The position numbers were made by a program, and so were the translations under genes. From a crenarchaeote SCGC AAA261-N23 (GTDB lineage Archaea; Thermoproteota; Thermoprotei; Gearchaeales; Gearchaeaceae): a DNA stretch of 26,338 nt. The notes below the pieces were generated by a model. The model was not told where the DNA came from. It worked only from the letters and a program-made list of their open reading frames with translations, and did not search any database. Below, one piece after another: positions 15,206-23,093 of this stretch (its first letter is position 1; every line of letters begins with the position of its first letter). The DNA is taken from the NCBI GenBank assembly GCA_000375685.1, contig AQVQ01000012.1, positions 1 through 26,338 of the forward strand, given 5' to 3'.

Positions 15206-16345
15206 ATGCCAATACTCGATTCGATCAAAAGATCAGCTACAGTTAGCTTGAATGATTTAATAAACGAGTTAAAGAGCAAAGGAGTTAAGGTATTGTCTTT
15301 AGCTGTTGGAGAACCTCATTTTAATACTGAAAGAGAAATAATAGAGGAAGCTTACCGCGCAATGATTAATGGCGAGACTCACTATGTTAGTTCACAAGGA
15401 ATTATTCAACTAAGGGAGGCAATAGCAAAAAAAGCCAGTTTAGAAAACTTGATTCCTGCATCAGCATCAAACGTGGTTATTGTTCCAGCAAAATTTGCAA
15501 TATACGCTTCTTTAATTGCTTTGTTGGATGAAGGAGACGAAGTTCTTTTACCCAATCCCTGTTGGGTAAGTTATGAGAGTCAAATAATTCTAGCAAGGGG
15601 GAAGCCTGTATATTACGATTTGAATGATGATTTCTCATTAAACTTTGATGAGATCAGTTTCAAATTATCTGATAAGACGAAGGCAATTATAATTAATTCT
15701 CCTCATAATCCAACAGGTTATGTGTTAACTAAAGAAGAGATGGAGCATGTGGTTGAATTGGCAAAAGACTACAATCTTTACATTATAAGCGATGAGATAT
15801 ATGAAAAGTATATCTATGAAGGTAAACATATCTCACCGGCCAGTTTAGATTTTGATAGAACTATAACAATAAACGGTTTTTCAAAAGCTTTTGCTATGAC
15901 AGGATGGAGGTTGGGTTATTTAATAGCCAACAAAGATATAATAAATAAGGTAGTAACATTTGTTGAACAGACGCTAACTTGTATACCCCCGTTTATTCAA
16001 AAAGCGGGAGTAAAATCTTTAGAATTAGGCGAGAAAATTTATAAAAGATATGTAGAAGAATACAAAAAAGCAAGGGATTATGTTTATGAGAGGTTATCTA
16101 AGATAAACAATATAGCTGTAAATAAACCTGGAGGAGCTTTTTATATGTTCCCTCGATATCTCATAAACGTTGATTCTTATACATTAGCTCAAGAATTATT
16201 ACTTAAGAAAGGCGTAGCTATTGTACCTGGTTCTTCTTTTGGAAGTAGGGGTGAATTCCATTTCAGGATTTCGTATGCTACATCGTTTGAAATATTGAAA
16301 GAAGCAATGGACAGGATTGAAAATTACTTCGATGGATATAGGTAA
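15206..16345 (+). CDS. Class I PLP aminotransferase (aspartate aminotransferase-like)
   Basis: 379 residues. Fold-type I aminotransferase. SPHNPTG (165-171, N168), SDEIYE (195-200, D196 and Y199) and SFSKAFAMTGWRLGY (K227 forms the aldimine, R235 binds phosphate) are all present, and the substrate-carboxylate Arg is in FHFRISYA near the C-terminus. These fit the archaeal AspAT group (subgroup I-gamma), which transfers the amino group of aspartate or aromatic amino acids to 2-oxoglutarate. The exact substrate cannot be read from sequence. It lies 27 bases after tgtA and converges on the PAC2 gene with a 2-base gap. Confidence 0.88.
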   Translation: MPILDSIKRSATVSLNDLINELKSKGVKVLSLAVGEPHFNTEREIIEEAYRAMINGETHYVSSQGIIQLREAIAKKASLENLIPASASNVVIVPAKFAIYASLIALLDEGDEVLLPNPCWVSYESQIILARGKPVYYDLNDDFSLNFDEISFKLSDKTKAIIINSPHNPTGYVLTKEEMEHVVELAKDYNLYIISDEIYEKYIYEGKHISPASLDFDRTITINGFSKAFAMTGWRLGYLIANKDIINKVVTFVEQTLTCIPPFIQKAGVKSLELGEKIYKRYVEEYKKARDYVYERLSKINNIAVNKPGGAFYMFPRYLINVDSYTLAQELLLKKGVAIVPGSSFGSRGEFHFRISYATSFEILKEAMDRIENYFDGYR

Positions 16346-16347
16346 AG

Positions 16348-17085
16348 CTACATATATAGTATTTTACTATCCGGAGGAGGCTGCTGTTTTATTTTTTCCA
16401 ACTGTTGTGCAATGTCTAATTCTAGTTTTTTCTCAAGTGCTAAATCTTGTTCTATCTTAGTTAAATCTAGTTCCGCTTTGAATTGCTCAATCAAAATTTT
16501 TAAAGCTTTATGGGCTGCTTTGAGGTCATATTCATAAACTCTTGCATAAGGTAAAATACAAACTGCGGGGAATTTCATTTCTTCAAATTTTGCTAACAGT
16601 AGTGCTAATGGTCCTATAATAGATAACTTTTTCTCTAGTGTCGGAGCGAATGGTTGCATAATTGATTTAAATTGGCTAGTGTAAGCTATTCTTATATCGC
16701 TTCCTTCTTTTACTCTTTCAGCTAACCCTCCAAATAAAACGGCCATTTTAAACCCACTCTTTATAACCCACTTCGCAATTTTATTTGTATAAGTATATAC
16801 ATGCTTAGTTTCAGGCATAGCTTCATTAACTAACACGATAAAATTATCAAAACTATATAATTCAAAAGGTAAGCCTATCCTATCATCTTCCATTCGTATA
16901 ATCATCGGTAATCTCTCCATTGTAACGTATCCAATAAATTCTGCTTTCTTTTGCATTGAGAGATATTTTGATGTAAGATATCCTACGGCTCCAACACCAT
17001 GGAAACCTGTAATAAAAATTTTATCCTTGAAAATACTTTCGTTATTTTTCTCATTTTGATTTTCTTTGAGGATCACTATTTTCAT
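16348..17085 (-). CDS. PAC2-family proteasome assembly chaperone with HbYX tail
   Basis: 245 residues. The PAC2 family is recognised from FITGFHGVGAVGYLTSKYL, IIRMEDDRIGLPFELY, AVLFGGLAERV and the C-terminal helical hairpin (LKAAHKALKILIEQFKAELD). Archaeal members (PbaA, PbaB) assist or bind 20S proteasomes. The protein ends SKILYM, so the last three residues L-Y-M fit the hydrophobic-Tyr-X motif that docks into the pockets of the alpha ring. A charged coiled-coil-like segment at about 205-235 precedes this tail. It converges on the aminotransferase and is divergent from aCPSF2. Confidence 0.85.
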   Translation of the reverse strand: MKIVILKENQNEKNNESIFKDKIFITGFHGVGAVGYLTSKYLSMQKKAEFIGYVTMERLPMIIRMEDDRIGLPFELYSFDNFIVLVNEAMPETKHVYTYTNKIAKWVIKSGFKMAVLFGGLAERVKEGSDIRIAYTSQFKSIMQPFAPTLEKKLSIIGPLALLLAKFEEMKFPAVCILPYARVYEYDLKAAHKALKILIEQFKAELDLTKIEQDLALEKKLELDIAQQLEKIKQQPPPDSKILYM

Positions 17086-17147
17086 TCCAACCTATATTAC
17101 TATCATATTATATATAAATAGTGTAATACAAAATAACTTATTCATCC
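17086..17147. promoter_or_regulatory. Divergent promoter region, PAC2 / aCPSF2
   Basis: 62-base gap. The tatataaata at 17111-17120 lies about 32 bases before the aCPSF2 ATG and is the best TATA candidate; the same AT tract could serve the minus strand. Confidence 0.4.
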
Positions 17148-18410
17148 ATGTCAGTTCGTGTAAAATTACTAGGAGGAGGAGAAGAGATAGGAAGAAATGC
17201 TATAGAATTAAGTTATGATGGGCGATCTATTTTGTTAGATTATGGTGCAGCTTTTAATTCAAAGATTGAATTTCCTTTGAGTGTAAACTTGAGAAATTTA
17301 GCTGGAATAATAATTTCACATGCGCATCTTGACCATATAGGCGGTTTACCCTTAATTTATGGCTCTGCAATTTCCCCACGAATTTACTATAATGATATAA
17401 CGGCTGAATTAATGCGTCTATTATTATTAGATTTTTTAAAAATTTCTAGAGGAAATTTACAATTCGATGAAGTAAGTATATCTAAAATTTTAGAAAAAGG
17501 GGAGAAAGTTCCATTTAAATCCGTTTTCAATATTGAGAATTTTTTAATAAAAGTCGGTAATGCTGGGCATATCCCAGGTAGCTGGATCATAAGTGTTGAT
17601 GTGGGGAACAAAAAAGTACTCTATACAGGCGACTTTAATGTATATGACAGTGAATTATTAGATGGAGCAGATATAATAGATAAAGATGTAGATTTACTAA
17701 TATGCGAATCAACATATGCTTGTATTAATCATATAGACAGAACTACAGTAGTAAACAATTTTATTGAAACTGTGATTGAAACGTTAGATAATAACGGTAT
17801 CGTTTTTATTCCTTCCTTTTCGGTTGGAAGATCACAAGAAGTATTATGTATATTAAGAAAATTCAATATAAATTATCCAATATATCTAGACGGTATGGCT
17901 AGAACTGCTAGCAATATAATGCTAAAATATCCTACGTATTTTAAAAATTACAAATTATTAGAAGATTCACATTCCTTTGCTACTTTTATCAATAATGAGA
18001 AGGATAGGAAAAAAGTAGTAAATGAACCAGCCATTATAATTTCTCCTGCAGGAATGCTTAAAGGAGGTCCTGCAATACATTATATAAAAAAGGTGATCGC
18101 GTCAGAAAAGAACTCAATTGTTTTTGTTGGTTATATAGCTAAGCATACTCCTGCTAGAACGATATTAGAGAACCGTATTTTGGATTTTGAGAATTTTAAG
18201 GAAAAAGTTAAGGCCAAAGTTTATTGGTTTAGTTTGTCTTCACATTCTGATATGAAAGGTATAATAAGTTATATAAAGAAAGTGAATCCTAGAAAGGTTC
18301 TCTTTATACACGGTGAACCAGAAAGAATGATTGAAATGGTCAATTTTTTAAAGGAACAAGAGTCTATAGAAGCAACTATAGGCAAAACAGGTGAGTCGTT
18401 TGAAATATAA
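17148..18410 (+). CDS. aCPSF2-type beta-CASP ribonuclease
   Basis: 420 residues, the normal size of aCPSF2, which lacks the KH domains of aCPSF1. Metallo-beta-lactamase motifs: HAHLDH (58-63), GHIPGSW and TGDFN. The beta-CASP part includes CESTYA, FIPSFSVGRSQEVL, the IIISPAGML motif B, SLSSHSDMKG and IHGEPERM. It should be a zinc-dependent RNA endo- or exonuclease acting in mRNA maturation or decay. The presenilin-like gene begins inside its 3' end. Confidence 0.92.
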   Translation: MSVRVKLLGGGEEIGRNAIELSYDGRSILLDYGAAFNSKIEFPLSVNLRNLAGIIISHAHLDHIGGLPLIYGSAISPRIYYNDITAELMRLLLLDFLKISRGNLQFDEVSISKILEKGEKVPFKSVFNIENFLIKVGNAGHIPGSWIISVDVGNKKVLYTGDFNVYDSELLDGADIIDKDVDLLICESTYACINHIDRTTVVNNFIETVIETLDNNGIVFIPSFSVGRSQEVLCILRKFNINYPIYLDGMARTASNIMLKYPTYFKNYKLLEDSHSFATFINNEKDRKKVVNEPAIIISPAGMLKGGPAIHYIKKVIASEKNSIVFVGYIAKHTPARTILENRILDFENFKEKVKAKVYWFSLSSHSDMKGIISYIKKVNPRKVLFIHGEPERMIEMVNFLKEQESIEATIGKTGESFEI

Positions 18411-19275
18411 CGTAATCTTCATAAAAGAATATTTAATTATAATTATCTCTGTATTTTTTCTCTCTTATCTTTTCTCTCTATACTTAGAAGTGCAAGGTTC
18501 GCTTCTTTATCCTATTATTACCGTTATTCAAACTACACAATTATCGTATATTTTTATTCAAGCATTATTATTAATTGGGGGTGCGATTATTGTAGCACTT
18601 GTTATACTTATGATGATCCTTAAAAGAAAATTGATCTTATTACGTTATTTAATTGTTTCGCTTCTCAGTTTTTCTATATTTTATATTATCTTGTTTTATG
18701 TCCTCCCTCTCACAGATATAATTTTTTTAAATTCGATAGGTTTTTCATTTTTTATAATTATTCTCGTATCGAGTTTTTTAGTTTACGGTGCATTTTATTC
18801 AAATAACAACTTTTATCATTCAGTTAGCTTAATAATTACAACCTGTAGTGTAGGAGCTTTATTAGGTACAGTATTTAACCTCTTACAAATAAGCGTAATT
18901 TTAATTCTATTTTCAATTTATGATGTATTTTCAGTTTTCTTTGGCCCTATAGGAAAAATATCAAAAGAACTAAATCAGAGAGGTAATTATGATGAATCAG
19001 CTAAAGGAATTGATCCAAATATAGATCTAACTCTTTATGGATTGTTTTTGAAAATGGGCAGCATAGAAATAGGGATTGGTGATTTAGTTTTCTATTCAGT
19101 GCTAGTTTCAAATATAGCAATGCAAGGCTTATTTTACTATTTGCTAGTTTTGGTAGGGCTGTTAATTGGTTTCTTTTTAACTATTTACATGACACGAAAA
19201 TATACGGTTTTTCCAGGATTGCCTATTCCTATTTTGATTTCATTATCTCTTGTATGGCTATTCAAATATTTTTAA
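18391..19275 (+). CDS. Presenilin/SPP-type intramembrane aspartyl protease
   Basis: 294 residues with about nine hydrophobic helices. The two catalytic aspartates are in SIYDVF (D178) and GIGDLVF (D231, the GxGD signature). The C-terminal PAL motif appears as PGLP (275-278), with Gly in place of Ala. A hydrophilic loop (about 187-225) separates the two catalytic helices, as in presenilins. It should cleave membrane-embedded peptides such as signal-peptide remnants. The GTG at 18391 overlaps aCPSF2 by 20 bases; an in-frame TTG at 18400 is another possible start. Its 3' end overlaps eL38 on the other strand by 14 bases. Confidence 0.85.
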   Translation: MSRLKYNVIFIKEYLIIIISVFFLSYLFSLYLEVQGSLLYPIITVIQTTQLSYIFIQALLLIGGAIIVALVILMMILKRKLILLRYLIVSLLSFSIFYIILFYVLPLTDIIFLNSIGFSFFIIILVSSFLVYGAFYSNNNFYHSVSLIITTCSVGALLGTVFNLLQISVILILFSIYDVFSVFFGPIGKISKELNQRGNYDESAKGIDPNIDLTLYGLFLKMGSIEIGIGDLVFYSVLVSNIAMQGLFYYLLVLVGLLIGFFLTIYMTRKYTVFPGLPIPILISLSLVWLFKYF

Positions 19276-19459
19276 TGTTAACTTTAATATTATTCAAGAT
19301 TTCATTTACCTCCTCTTGACTTTTACTCTTATACGTGTATAGAGTTTTTTTAGTGCGCAATTTTATTTTTATTTCGTCTTTGTTGTACTTTACTCTGCAT
19401 TCTATAGCATAAGGAGCCAATTTGAGCAATTCTTCTTTGCTTTTAACTTCATACGGCAT
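19262..19459 (-). CDS. 50S ribosomal protein eL38
   Basis: 65 residues resembling eL38 (L38e): MPYEVKSKEELLKLA at the start, then CRVKYNKDEIKIKLRTKKTL and TYKSKSQEEVNEIL. Length is right, and the pattern KxKLRT-x-LYTY is typical. eL38 is found mainly in Thermoproteota-type archaea. It lies 33 bases downstream of tRNA-Val in a block of translation genes on the minus strand. Confidence 0.78.
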   Translation of the reverse strand: MPYEVKSKEELLKLAPYAIECRVKYNKDEIKIKLRTKKTLYTYKSKSQEEVNEILNNIKVNIKNI

Positions 19460-19492
19460 ATTTCCATTAATCCTAAACCCATAAATAAACTT

Positions 19493-19566
19493 TGGGCCGG
19501 CCCGGACTTGAACCGGGGACCCCTACCGCGTCAGGGTAGTATCCTACCAAGCTAGACGACCGGCCC
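19493..19566 (-). tRNA. tRNA-Val (GAC)
   Basis: 74-nt cloverleaf. The acceptor GGGCCGG pairs with CCGGCCC. The D-arm has GTCTAGCTTGGTAGGAT. The anticodon stem CTACC/GGTAG encloses CTGACGC, anticodon GAC at 19532-19530. The T-arm is CCCGG TTCAAGT CCGGG. Discriminator A, no encoded CCA, no intron. It follows tRNA-Ala with a single intervening base. Confidence 0.95.
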
Positions 19567-19567
19567 A

Positions 19568-19639
19568 TGGACCGGGTGGGATTCGAACCCACGACCTTCC
19601 GCACGCCAAGCGGACATTCTACCACTGAACTACCGGCCC
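19568..19639 (-). tRNA. tRNA-Ala (GGC)
   Basis: 72-nt cloverleaf. The acceptor GGGCCGG pairs with CCGGTCC, giving the G3-U70 wobble pair that identifies alanine tRNA. The anticodon stem TCCGC/GCGGA encloses TTGGCGT, anticodon GGC at 19607-19605. The T-arm is GTGGG TTCGAAT CCCAC. Discriminator A, no encoded CCA, no intron. It starts 21 bases after the eL37 stop. Confidence 0.96.
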
Positions 19640-19660
19640 ACATTACGAGTAATATGAATT

Positions 19661-19816
19661 CTATTTTTTTAATTTTTTTAATTTTTTTATTCTACCGAAT
19701 CCACAATTAGCACAGTATTTTTTAGTTAGATTGTAGGAGTGATTTCCACATCTCCGACATCTGCCATGCGTAGGCCTCTTGTTTCTCTTTCCGAAAGAAG
19801 TTGTTCCTTTTGTCAT
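19661..19816 (-). CDS. 50S ribosomal protein eL37
   Basis: 51 residues. MTKGTTSFGKRNKRPTHGRC begins the protein, with zinc ligands C20-x2-C23 and C35-x2-C38 (CRRCG and CANCG), the signature of eL37 (L37e). The C-terminus is a Lys/Leu run encoded by alternating A-rich codons, which shows as T-runs on the + strand. Its ATG is two bases after the LSm stop. LSm followed by eL37 is a conserved archaeal gene pair, which supports the LSm identity of the segment just upstream. Confidence 0.93.
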   Translation of the reverse strand: MTKGTTSFGKRNKRPTHGRCRRCGNHSYNLTKKYCANCGFGRIKKLKKLKK

Positions 19817-19818
19817 TA

Positions 19819-20199
19819 TTATGCGGGTGAAATCATGATTACGTTATCTCCTCTAATTATCAATGTACCTAATTTTCTTGTATTACCATCTTTTTGTATT
19901 TCTTCGGCCTCTTGTAATATCAAATTCATGTGAATATCGTAGCTTTTTAGTATTCCTTTTATTTCTCTTCCTCCTTTAAGCTTAAGCTCTGCAGCAAGAA
20001 TTTTCGAAATTGCTTGCATATCTGCTAGAAGACCTGCACTAGCAATTCCAATATTGTCCAAAACTTTGAAAACTTTTTTACCTGTTTTACTCAATAAGTA
20101 GTTTCCTAACGCTACCCTTTTTTCGCCAGCTAACACAACTCCAGTATCGTATACCAATCCTACTATTGTAGCACCTGTAAAATTCAAAGCTTCAGCCAT
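19819..20199 (-). CDS. Chimeric ORF: PsmB N-terminal half joined to LSm C-terminal half
   Basis: Residues 1 to about 72 are a proteasome beta subunit (GATIVGLVYDTGVVLAGEKR, then AGLLADMQAISKILAAEL). Residues about 73-126 are an Sm-like protein (KGGREIKGILKSYDIHMNL, then LGTLIIRGDNVIMISP), with DNA identical to 26244-26338. No natural family combines these, and each half is missing its partner. I read it as an in-frame accident of a chimeric join. In the beta half the expected catalytic Thr1 (TTTVG) reads ATIVG, so it is of the inactive crenarchaeal beta-1 type. In the LSm half the gene flows into eL37, its normal neighbour. Confidence 0.85.
   Translation of the reverse strand: MAEALNFTGATIVGLVYDTGVVLAGEKRVALGNYLLSKTGKKVFKVLDNIGIASAGLLADMQAISKILAAELKLKGGREIKGILKSYDIHMNLILQEAEEIQKDGNTRKLGTLIIRGDNVIMISPA
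19891..19985. repeat. Internal 95-bp copy of the right contig end
   Basis: Exact inverse of 26244-26338. It encodes the middle of the LSm protein. Identity stops at 19986, where the PsmB sequence begins. Confidence 0.95.
19985..19986. other. Probable chimeric join, right
   Basis: PsmB sequence meets LSm sequence here. The shared ttaagctt at the boundary also fits the PsmB codons for the expected ELKL, so a short true homology of about eight bases may have guided the join. Flipping the segment 19986-26338 restores LSm in frame (49 + 23 = 72 residues). Confidence 0.85.
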
Positions 20200-20664
20200 T
20201 TCTCATTTTGTAATTGTTTTATGTTGCTTAAAAACTATCTAAATATTATACAAAATATTAATCGGAACTACAATGTAACTAGATGCGCTCTGAGGTTTAT
20301 TTAAGTAAGTAAAAGTCTTGTTTATAATAAGTCATAGTAAATCTGTGGTAAAAGATATTAGAGTTTAGTAATGAAAGAAATATTAACTCCATTGCTAAAG
20401 CTCAAACCTAAAAATATAACAACTTGGCTCGTCAATAAATTGACTAAAAAACGATTGTAACCATATTCACAGTCTCCTATGAGTAAACTGTGTCCAGTTA
20501 AAGAAAACACTAAAAAGTAAAACCTTAAATCAAACCGATTTTCTGTTACACTAAATACACAAAAATTATATTCTTCAGTTAAGTATGAATTTAAAAAATG
20601 GCTTGTATTAAGTAAAGAATATGTTATCTCCTTAAATATTCAGACGACTCAAATATAACATATT
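20200..20664. other. 465-base intergenic region
   Basis: AT-rich, with no convincing ORF, tRNA, CRISPR or box C/D RNA that I could see. It should hold two divergent promoters. For PsmB on the minus strand, tttttaag at 20228-20235 is a weak TATA candidate. For the aminotransferase, cttaaatatt at 20631-20640 is a better one. It is the longest gene-free stretch in the window, so an unstructured RNA or regulatory region cannot be excluded. Confidence 0.5.
20631..20640 (+). promoter_or_regulatory. TATA-like box for the class V aminotransferase operon
   Basis: cttaaatatt is centred about 29 bases before the ATG at 20665, consistent with a leaderless mRNA. Pattern match only. Confidence 0.4.
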
Positions 20665-21762
20665 ATGAAGAAGCTTATAATGGTGCCAGGCCCTACAAAC
20701 GTGCATGAAGAAACTTTGCGCGCAATGCAAAAACCTATAATAAACCATAGGAGTGAGGATTTTCACAAATTATACTCTAAACTTCAAGAGAACATAAAGT
20801 ATGTTTTTCAAACTAATAATGATGTATTTATATTATCTGCATCAGGAACTGGCGGTGTTGAATTTGCAGTCTCGAATTTTATAGACATAAATGATAATGT
20901 TCTAATTCCAGTATTCGGAGAATTCAGCGGAAGATTATATAAATCGATAGCGAAAATTAGCAACAACGTAATAAAAATCGAATATGAATTTGGTCAGGGC
21001 CCAACATATGAAGATGTTAAAAAGTTGTTTGATATTCATAAAAACATAAGTGTTGTTGCAATTGTTGCAAATGAAACATCAACAGGGGTTACTGTTTGGG
21101 ATTTAGAAAAAATTCTAAAAATTGCTAAAGATAGAGGCGCCATTACAATTGTAGATTCTGTTTCTATATTAGGAGGTGTGAATCTCCCTACTGATAAATG
21201 GGGAATCGACGTCCATGTTACAGCAAGCCAAAAATGTCTTGCTTGCCCTCCAGGACTAGCACTTGTATCTGTGTCCCGAGAAGGTGTTGAAAAATATGAA
21301 AAAAATAAACATGTTAAGACAAGCTATTTTGATCTGAAATCTTATATTGACTTTCATTCAAAGTTTGAAACCCCTTACACTCCTGCAATACCACTTTTTT
21401 ACGCTTTAGATACTTCGTTGGAAATGATAAGAGAAGAAGGTTTATTTAATGTATTCGCTAGACATGAAAAAAGTTCCGAGGTTTTCTATCGACGTGCGTT
21501 GGAAATGAATTTTGAAATATTCCCTAAAGAAGAATTTAAATCAAGAACTGTCATATCTCTAAAAACGCCTAGCCAGATTGCAGCAAGCCAGTTAATAAGT
21601 AAATTGAGTAAAGAATATAACATTGAAATTGCAGCTGGATTTGGAAAGCTTAGAGAATCAATGATAAGAATTGGTTGTATGGGAATAATCAATGAAGAAA
21701 TTGCCAAATATACCATGGACTGCATTAAAAGAGCATTATTAAGTTTTAAACAAAATGATTGA
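20665..21762 (+). CDS. Class V aminotransferase (alanine/serine-glyoxylate type)
   Basis: 365 residues. MVPGPTNVHEETLRAM at the start, SASGTGGVEFAV, the PLP-binding VDSVSILGG (D164) and TASQKCLACPPGLAL with Schiff-base K190 are typical of the serine-pyruvate / alanine-glyoxylate family. Substrates likely include alanine, serine or glyoxylate; the sequence does not decide between them. It leads an operon in which the CYTH gene overlaps its 3' end by 8 bases. A role in serine and glycine balance would fit the SerK-like enzyme elsewhere in the window, but the two are not adjacent. Confidence 0.88.
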   Translation: MKKLIMVPGPTNVHEETLRAMQKPIINHRSEDFHKLYSKLQENIKYVFQTNNDVFILSASGTGGVEFAVSNFIDINDNVLIPVFGEFSGRLYKSIAKISNNVIKIEYEFGQGPTYEDVKKLFDIHKNISVVAIVANETSTGVTVWDLEKILKIAKDRGAITIVDSVSILGGVNLPTDKWGIDVHVTASQKCLACPPGLALVSVSREGVEKYEKNKHVKTSYFDLKSYIDFHSKFETPYTPAIPLFYALDTSLEMIREEGLFNVFARHEKSSEVFYRRALEMNFEIFPKEEFKSRTVISLKTPSQIAASQLISKLSKEYNIEIAAGFGKLRESMIRIGCMGIINEEIAKYTMDCIKRALLSFKQND

Positions 21763-22279
21763 AAGTGAATTAAAATTTAAAATAGAAAATGAAGAAACAA
21801 TAAAAGAAAAGATTAAACAATTAAACGTAACTATTCATAAAGAGATCGAACAGGAAGATATATATTTAGACTTCAAAGATATGAGGCTATACAAAGAAGA
21901 CAAAGCATTAAGGCTTAGGAAGGAAGACGGAAAGTTTTTTATCACTTTTAAAGGGAAAAGAAAAAATGAGAAAATTAAGACAAGGAGAGAGATTGTAGTT
22001 CAATTAAACTCAAAGTACATAAAAAAGATTCTATCATTATTTAAAGAGTTGGGTTTAAAACCGGTAATTAAAATAAAAAAGAAAAGAGAGATATTTCGTA
22101 TAAATAACTTTGAGATTGCAATCGACAAGGTTGAAAATATTGGGAACTTTGTAGAAGTAGAAATACTAAAGGAGAATAATAAATATGAACTAAAAGAATT
22201 GCTTGACAAATTAGGATTGAACGATATAATGCTGGTAAATGAAACTTATCCTGAAATAATAAATAAAATAAAACACTAA
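21755..22279 (+). CDS. CYTH-domain (triphosphate tunnel) protein
   Basis: 174 residues. The N-terminal ExExK signature is seen as E3-x-E5-x-K7 (IESELKFK). Alternating charged strands follow: ALRLRKEDGKFFITFKGK, then TRREIVVQL, then KKKREIFRI and EIAIDKVENIGNFVEVEI. These line the tunnel that holds triphosphate and metal ions. Archaeal CYTH proteins are related to class IV adenylate cyclases and to thiamine or inorganic triphosphatases; the activity here is not decided by sequence. It overlaps the aminotransferase by 8 bases, and the next gene begins 2 bases after its stop. Confidence 0.85.
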   Translation: MIESELKFKIENEETIKEKIKQLNVTIHKEIEQEDIYLDFKDMRLYKEDKALRLRKEDGKFFITFKGKRKNEKIKTRREIVVQLNSKYIKKILSLFKELGLKPVIKIKKKREIFRINNFEIAIDKVENIGNFVEVEILKENNKYELKELLDKLGLNDIMLVNETYPEIINKIKH

Positions 22280-22280
22280 A

Positions 22281-23036
22281 TTGAGTAAATTTATTATGAC
22301 AGAAGAAAAATTACAGCTTAAAGAAGGGGATTTTTTCTTAATAGAGTATGAAGTACGTGTCAAAGAAAATAACCAATTAATAGACACGAATATTGAAGAA
22401 GTTGCAAAGAAGGAAAAGTTTGCAAGAGAAGATGCATACTTCGGACCTGCCTTATTAATCCTAGGTTACAAAAGATTCAACCAAAATGTTGAAGAAGAAT
22501 TGATAAAGCTAGGTGAAATAAAGGGCAATGAAGCTATAATCGAGCTTGGTCCCGATAAAGCCTTTGGAATAAAAGATTCTACAAAAATAAAAGTTGTAAA
22601 TGTAAAGGAAATGGCTAAAGAAGGGATTATACCAAGACCTGGTGATGTTGTAAAAGTAAAAGATAAAGAAGGCAGAGTTATAGCAGTGAGCGGTGGAAGA
22701 GCTATTATAGATTTTAATCATCCATTGGCTGGTAAAACAATTGTATACAGAGTAATATTCAAAAAGAAATTAGAAAATGATGAGGAAAAGTTAAAAGGAT
22801 TACTTGCACAACGAATCAAAAACATAGAACAAATTTATTCAAATATAGAAATAAAAGATGATACGCTTTACGTTAAATTTAAGGATGAAATTTTAGATCT
22901 GCCAGATGCCCAACAAGCATTAAAGTTATTTTTGTACGAAATACAAGACTTATTTAAGAAGCTTAATACAGTGCGATTCGAAATCGAATGGAAAAGACCA
23001 GCTGAAATTAAGGAAAGAATCTTGACTACAAGCTAA
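22281..23036 (+). CDS. FKBP-type (SlyD-like) peptidyl-prolyl isomerase
   Basis: 251 residues from a TTG; an in-frame ATG at 22296 is a second possible start. The FKBP core is YEVRVKENNQLIDTN, GPALLILGY, then IELGPDKAFG and NHPLAGKTIVYRV. The insert between the last two is the IF domain of the long archaeal FKBPs. A C-terminal extension of about 90 residues is also present. It acts as a cytoplasmic folding catalyst and chaperone. The two-base gap to CYTH indicates one operon, running on to the proteasome beta gene 57 bases away. Confidence 0.88.
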   Translation: MSKFIMTEEKLQLKEGDFFLIEYEVRVKENNQLIDTNIEEVAKKEKFAREDAYFGPALLILGYKRFNQNVEEELIKLGEIKGNEAIIELGPDKAFGIKDSTKIKVVNVKEMAKEGIIPRPGDVVKVKDKEGRVIAVSGGRAIIDFNHPLAGKTIVYRVIFKKKLENDEEKLKGLLAQRIKNIEQIYSNIEIKDDTLYVKFKDEILDLPDAQQALKLFLYEIQDLFKKLNTVRFEIEWKRPAEIKERILTTS

Positions 23037-23083
23037 AGTTACATTTATAAGAGAAATTAAACATTTTTATAATAACTTACGTA

Positions 23084-23088
23084 GGTGG
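23084..23088 (+). promoter_or_regulatory. SD site deciding the PsmB start
   Basis: ggtgg sits 5 bases before the TTG at 23094. The GTG at 23085 lies inside this site, so TTG at 23094 is the better start. Confidence 0.55.
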
Positions 23089-23093
23089 AATTC

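Noticed and set aside
19661..19690. T-runs as a dedicated terminator before the tRNAs
   Set aside because: The runs encode the Lys/Leu tail of eL37 on the minus strand and would be A-runs in that transcript.
19976..19985. HindIII ligation chimera (AAGCTT at the right join)
   Set aside because: The left join at 1994/1995 has no such site; the AAGCTT inside that repeat is about 30 bases away from the join. Microhomology explains both joins better.
19819..20199. A natural proteasome-LSm fusion protein
   Set aside because: Both halves are cut at mid-domain, the LSm DNA is identical to the separate LSm gene, and the partner match ends exactly at the contig end. A chimeric join explains all of this.
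20200..20664. Short ORFs and possible box C/D RNA in the long gap
   Set aside because: Only very short frames without SD, and no paired C (RTGATGA) and D (CTGA) boxes at a suitable distance.
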